Assembly (NCBI GenBank): GCA_023392645.1
Contig: JAEVYR010000271.1
Coordinates: forward strand, 1 to 6,210
Direction of reading: 5' to 3'
Length of the DNA stretch: 6,210 nt
Source: Chloroflexota bacterium
GTDB lineage: Bacteria; Chloroflexota; Chloroflexia; Thermomicrobiales; UBA6265
Positions 5,326-6,210 of the stretch are shown here, piece after piece. Under the pieces are notes generated by a model. It did no database searches. It was given only the letters and a program-made list of their open reading frames with translations, and was not told the DNA's origin. Both the position numbers and the translations under genes were made by a program. Position 1 is the stretch's first letter, and each line of letters begins with the position of its first letter.

Positions 5326-6210
5326 ATGCCCCCGACCGCTCCCCAGCTTGCCGACTGGCAGGATCCGAGCATGCTCCAGCGCAACCGGGAGCCGGCCCGG
5401 CCGCTGTTGATTCCCTATGCCGACGATGCGACCGCCCTCGCCGGCGACCGATCCCGCTCGCCGTGGTACCGCTGCCTCAACGGCGAGTGGCTGTTTCATT
5501 ACGCCGAGTCGACCGCGCTGGTGCCGGCCGACGCCGCCGATCCAGAGGCGGACGAGCTGTCCTGGGACACCATTCCGGTGCCGTCGGTGTGGCAGATGCA
5601 CGGATACGGCACGCCGCAGTACTGCAACGTGCAATATCCCTTCCCGGTCGATCCGCCCCACGTGCCCGACCACCCGGTGGGCTGCTACCGGCACACCTTC
5701 TCCGTGCCCGCGTCGTGGACGGGACGTCGTATCCGCCTCACCTTCGACGGCGTCTGCTCCGCCTTCACCGTCTGGCTCAACGGGCACGAGGTCGGGTTCT
5801 CCAAGGGCAGCCACATGCCCGCCGAGTTCGACATCACCGATCTGCTCGAAGACGACTTCAACCTGCTGGCGGTGGAGGTCCACCAGTGGTCCGACGCGAG
5901 CTATCTCGAAGACCAGGACATGTGGCGCTTCAACGGCATCTTCCGTGACGTCTGGCTGGCCGCGCTGCCGCAGGCGTACATCGAGGATGTCGAGGCGCGG
6001 GCGGAGCTCGGGGACACCTTCGATACCGGCACGCTCAGGCTCAACGTCACGGTCGTGGGTCGCGACGATGTCACGCACTCGATCGACGCGACGCTGTTCG
6101 ACGCCGACGGCGCCGAGGTGGGGATGTTGACCTTTGCGGGCGGCGACCCGCTCTCGGGCGAAATCCCGATCAGCGAGCCGCGGCTGTGGTCGTCGGAGGA
6201 TCCCTACTGC
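5326..6210 (+). CDS. lacZ: Beta-galactosidase, glycoside hydrolase family 2, N-terminal part
   Basis: The frame is open from ATG 5326 to the window edge and gives the first 295 residues of a protein that is about 1,000 residues in this family. It hydrolyses terminal beta-galactose from lactose or related oligosaccharides, and the visible part has no signal peptide, so it is probably cytoplasmic. Residues 45-213 form the sugar-binding jelly-roll domain, with IPVPSVWQMHGYGTPQYCNVQYPFP (83-107, key residues W89, Q90, M91, H92, N101), FDGVCSAFTVWLNG (140-153) and the strongly diagnostic SYLEDQDMWR (192-201) followed by GIFRDVWL. N101 corresponds to E. coli LacZ N102 in the galactose site. From about 216 an Ig-like domain begins and ends near EPRLWSSEDPY, so the catalytic barrel lies entirely beyond the window. 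GGAAAGGA (5308-5315) lies ten bases before the ATG. The gene is divergent from the sugar importer, which implies shared control and a joint pathway of uptake followed by hydrolysis. The family is certain; the true substrate is not. Confidence 0.95.
   Translation, partial: MPPTAPQLADWQDPSMLQRNREPARPLLIPYADDATALAGDRSRSPWYRCLNGEWLFHYAESTALVPADAADPEADELSWDTIPVPSVWQMHGYGTPQYCNVQYPFPVDPPHVPDHPVGCYRHTFSVPASWTGRRIRLTFDGVCSAFTVWLNGHEVGFSKGSHMPAEFDITDLLEDDFNLLAVEVHQWSDASYLEDQDMWRFNGIFRDVWLAALPQAYIEDVEARAELGDTFDTGTLRLNVTVVGRDDVTHSIDATLFDADGAEVGMLTFAGGDPLSGEIPISEPRLWSSEDPYC

Noticed and set aside
5417..6130. A 237-codon plus-strand frame overlapping lacZ
   Set aside because: Serine-, arginine- and threonine-rich shadow of the lacZ frame, which has unmistakable GH2 motifs across the same span.

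Overview
The window is 6.2 kb of GC-rich bacterial chromosome carrying six recognisable genes, most of them ordinary families, plus one unrecognised partial gene. GC-rich codon choice, good Shine-Dalgarno sites, tightly packed operons and a Tat-like lipoprotein signal suggest a high-GC bacterium with an ABC-transporter lifestyle. The style resembles Thermomicrobia (Chloroflexota) or Actinomycetota, but this is an impression and nothing here settles the phylum.

Left part (1-1900, all + strand): the 3' end of an unrecognised gene (to 715) is followed by a 282-base gap with no convincing gene. A two-gene drug-efflux cassette comes next: a small multidrug resistance (SMR) transporter of the EmrE/Qac type (998-1321) and, overlapping it by four bases, a TetR-family regulator starting at TTG (1318-1899). 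The leader of this pair holds a 13-base direct repeat, two copies 24 bases apart. The first copy forms an imperfect dyad over a candidate -10 box, and a short hairpin covers the SMR ribosome binding site. This looks like a self-regulated efflux operon with the repressor as second gene.

Middle (1900-2021): a gap between converging genes with a long inverted repeat and a perfect 12-base palindrome, possibly a dispersed repeat or a transcription end.

Right part (2022-6210): a carbohydrate ABC importer operon of the CUT1 type on the minus strand (solute-binding lipoprotein, then MalF-like permease, then MalG-like permease, with spacings of 3 bases and a 1-base overlap). It is divergent from a glycoside hydrolase family 2 beta-galactosidase (lacZ-like), of which only the first 295 residues are inside the window. 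The 218-base shared upstream region has candidate promoters in both directions and inverted repeats placed where operators would be. The likely scheme is that the importer brings in a beta-galactoside oligosaccharide and the enzyme hydrolyses it in the cytoplasm. No ATPase subunit is present; a shared MsmK/MsmX-type ATPase from elsewhere would be needed. No tRNA, rRNA, CRISPR array or insertion sequence was seen. No undescribed multi-gene system was found; the interest lies in the regulatory sites and the unknown first gene.
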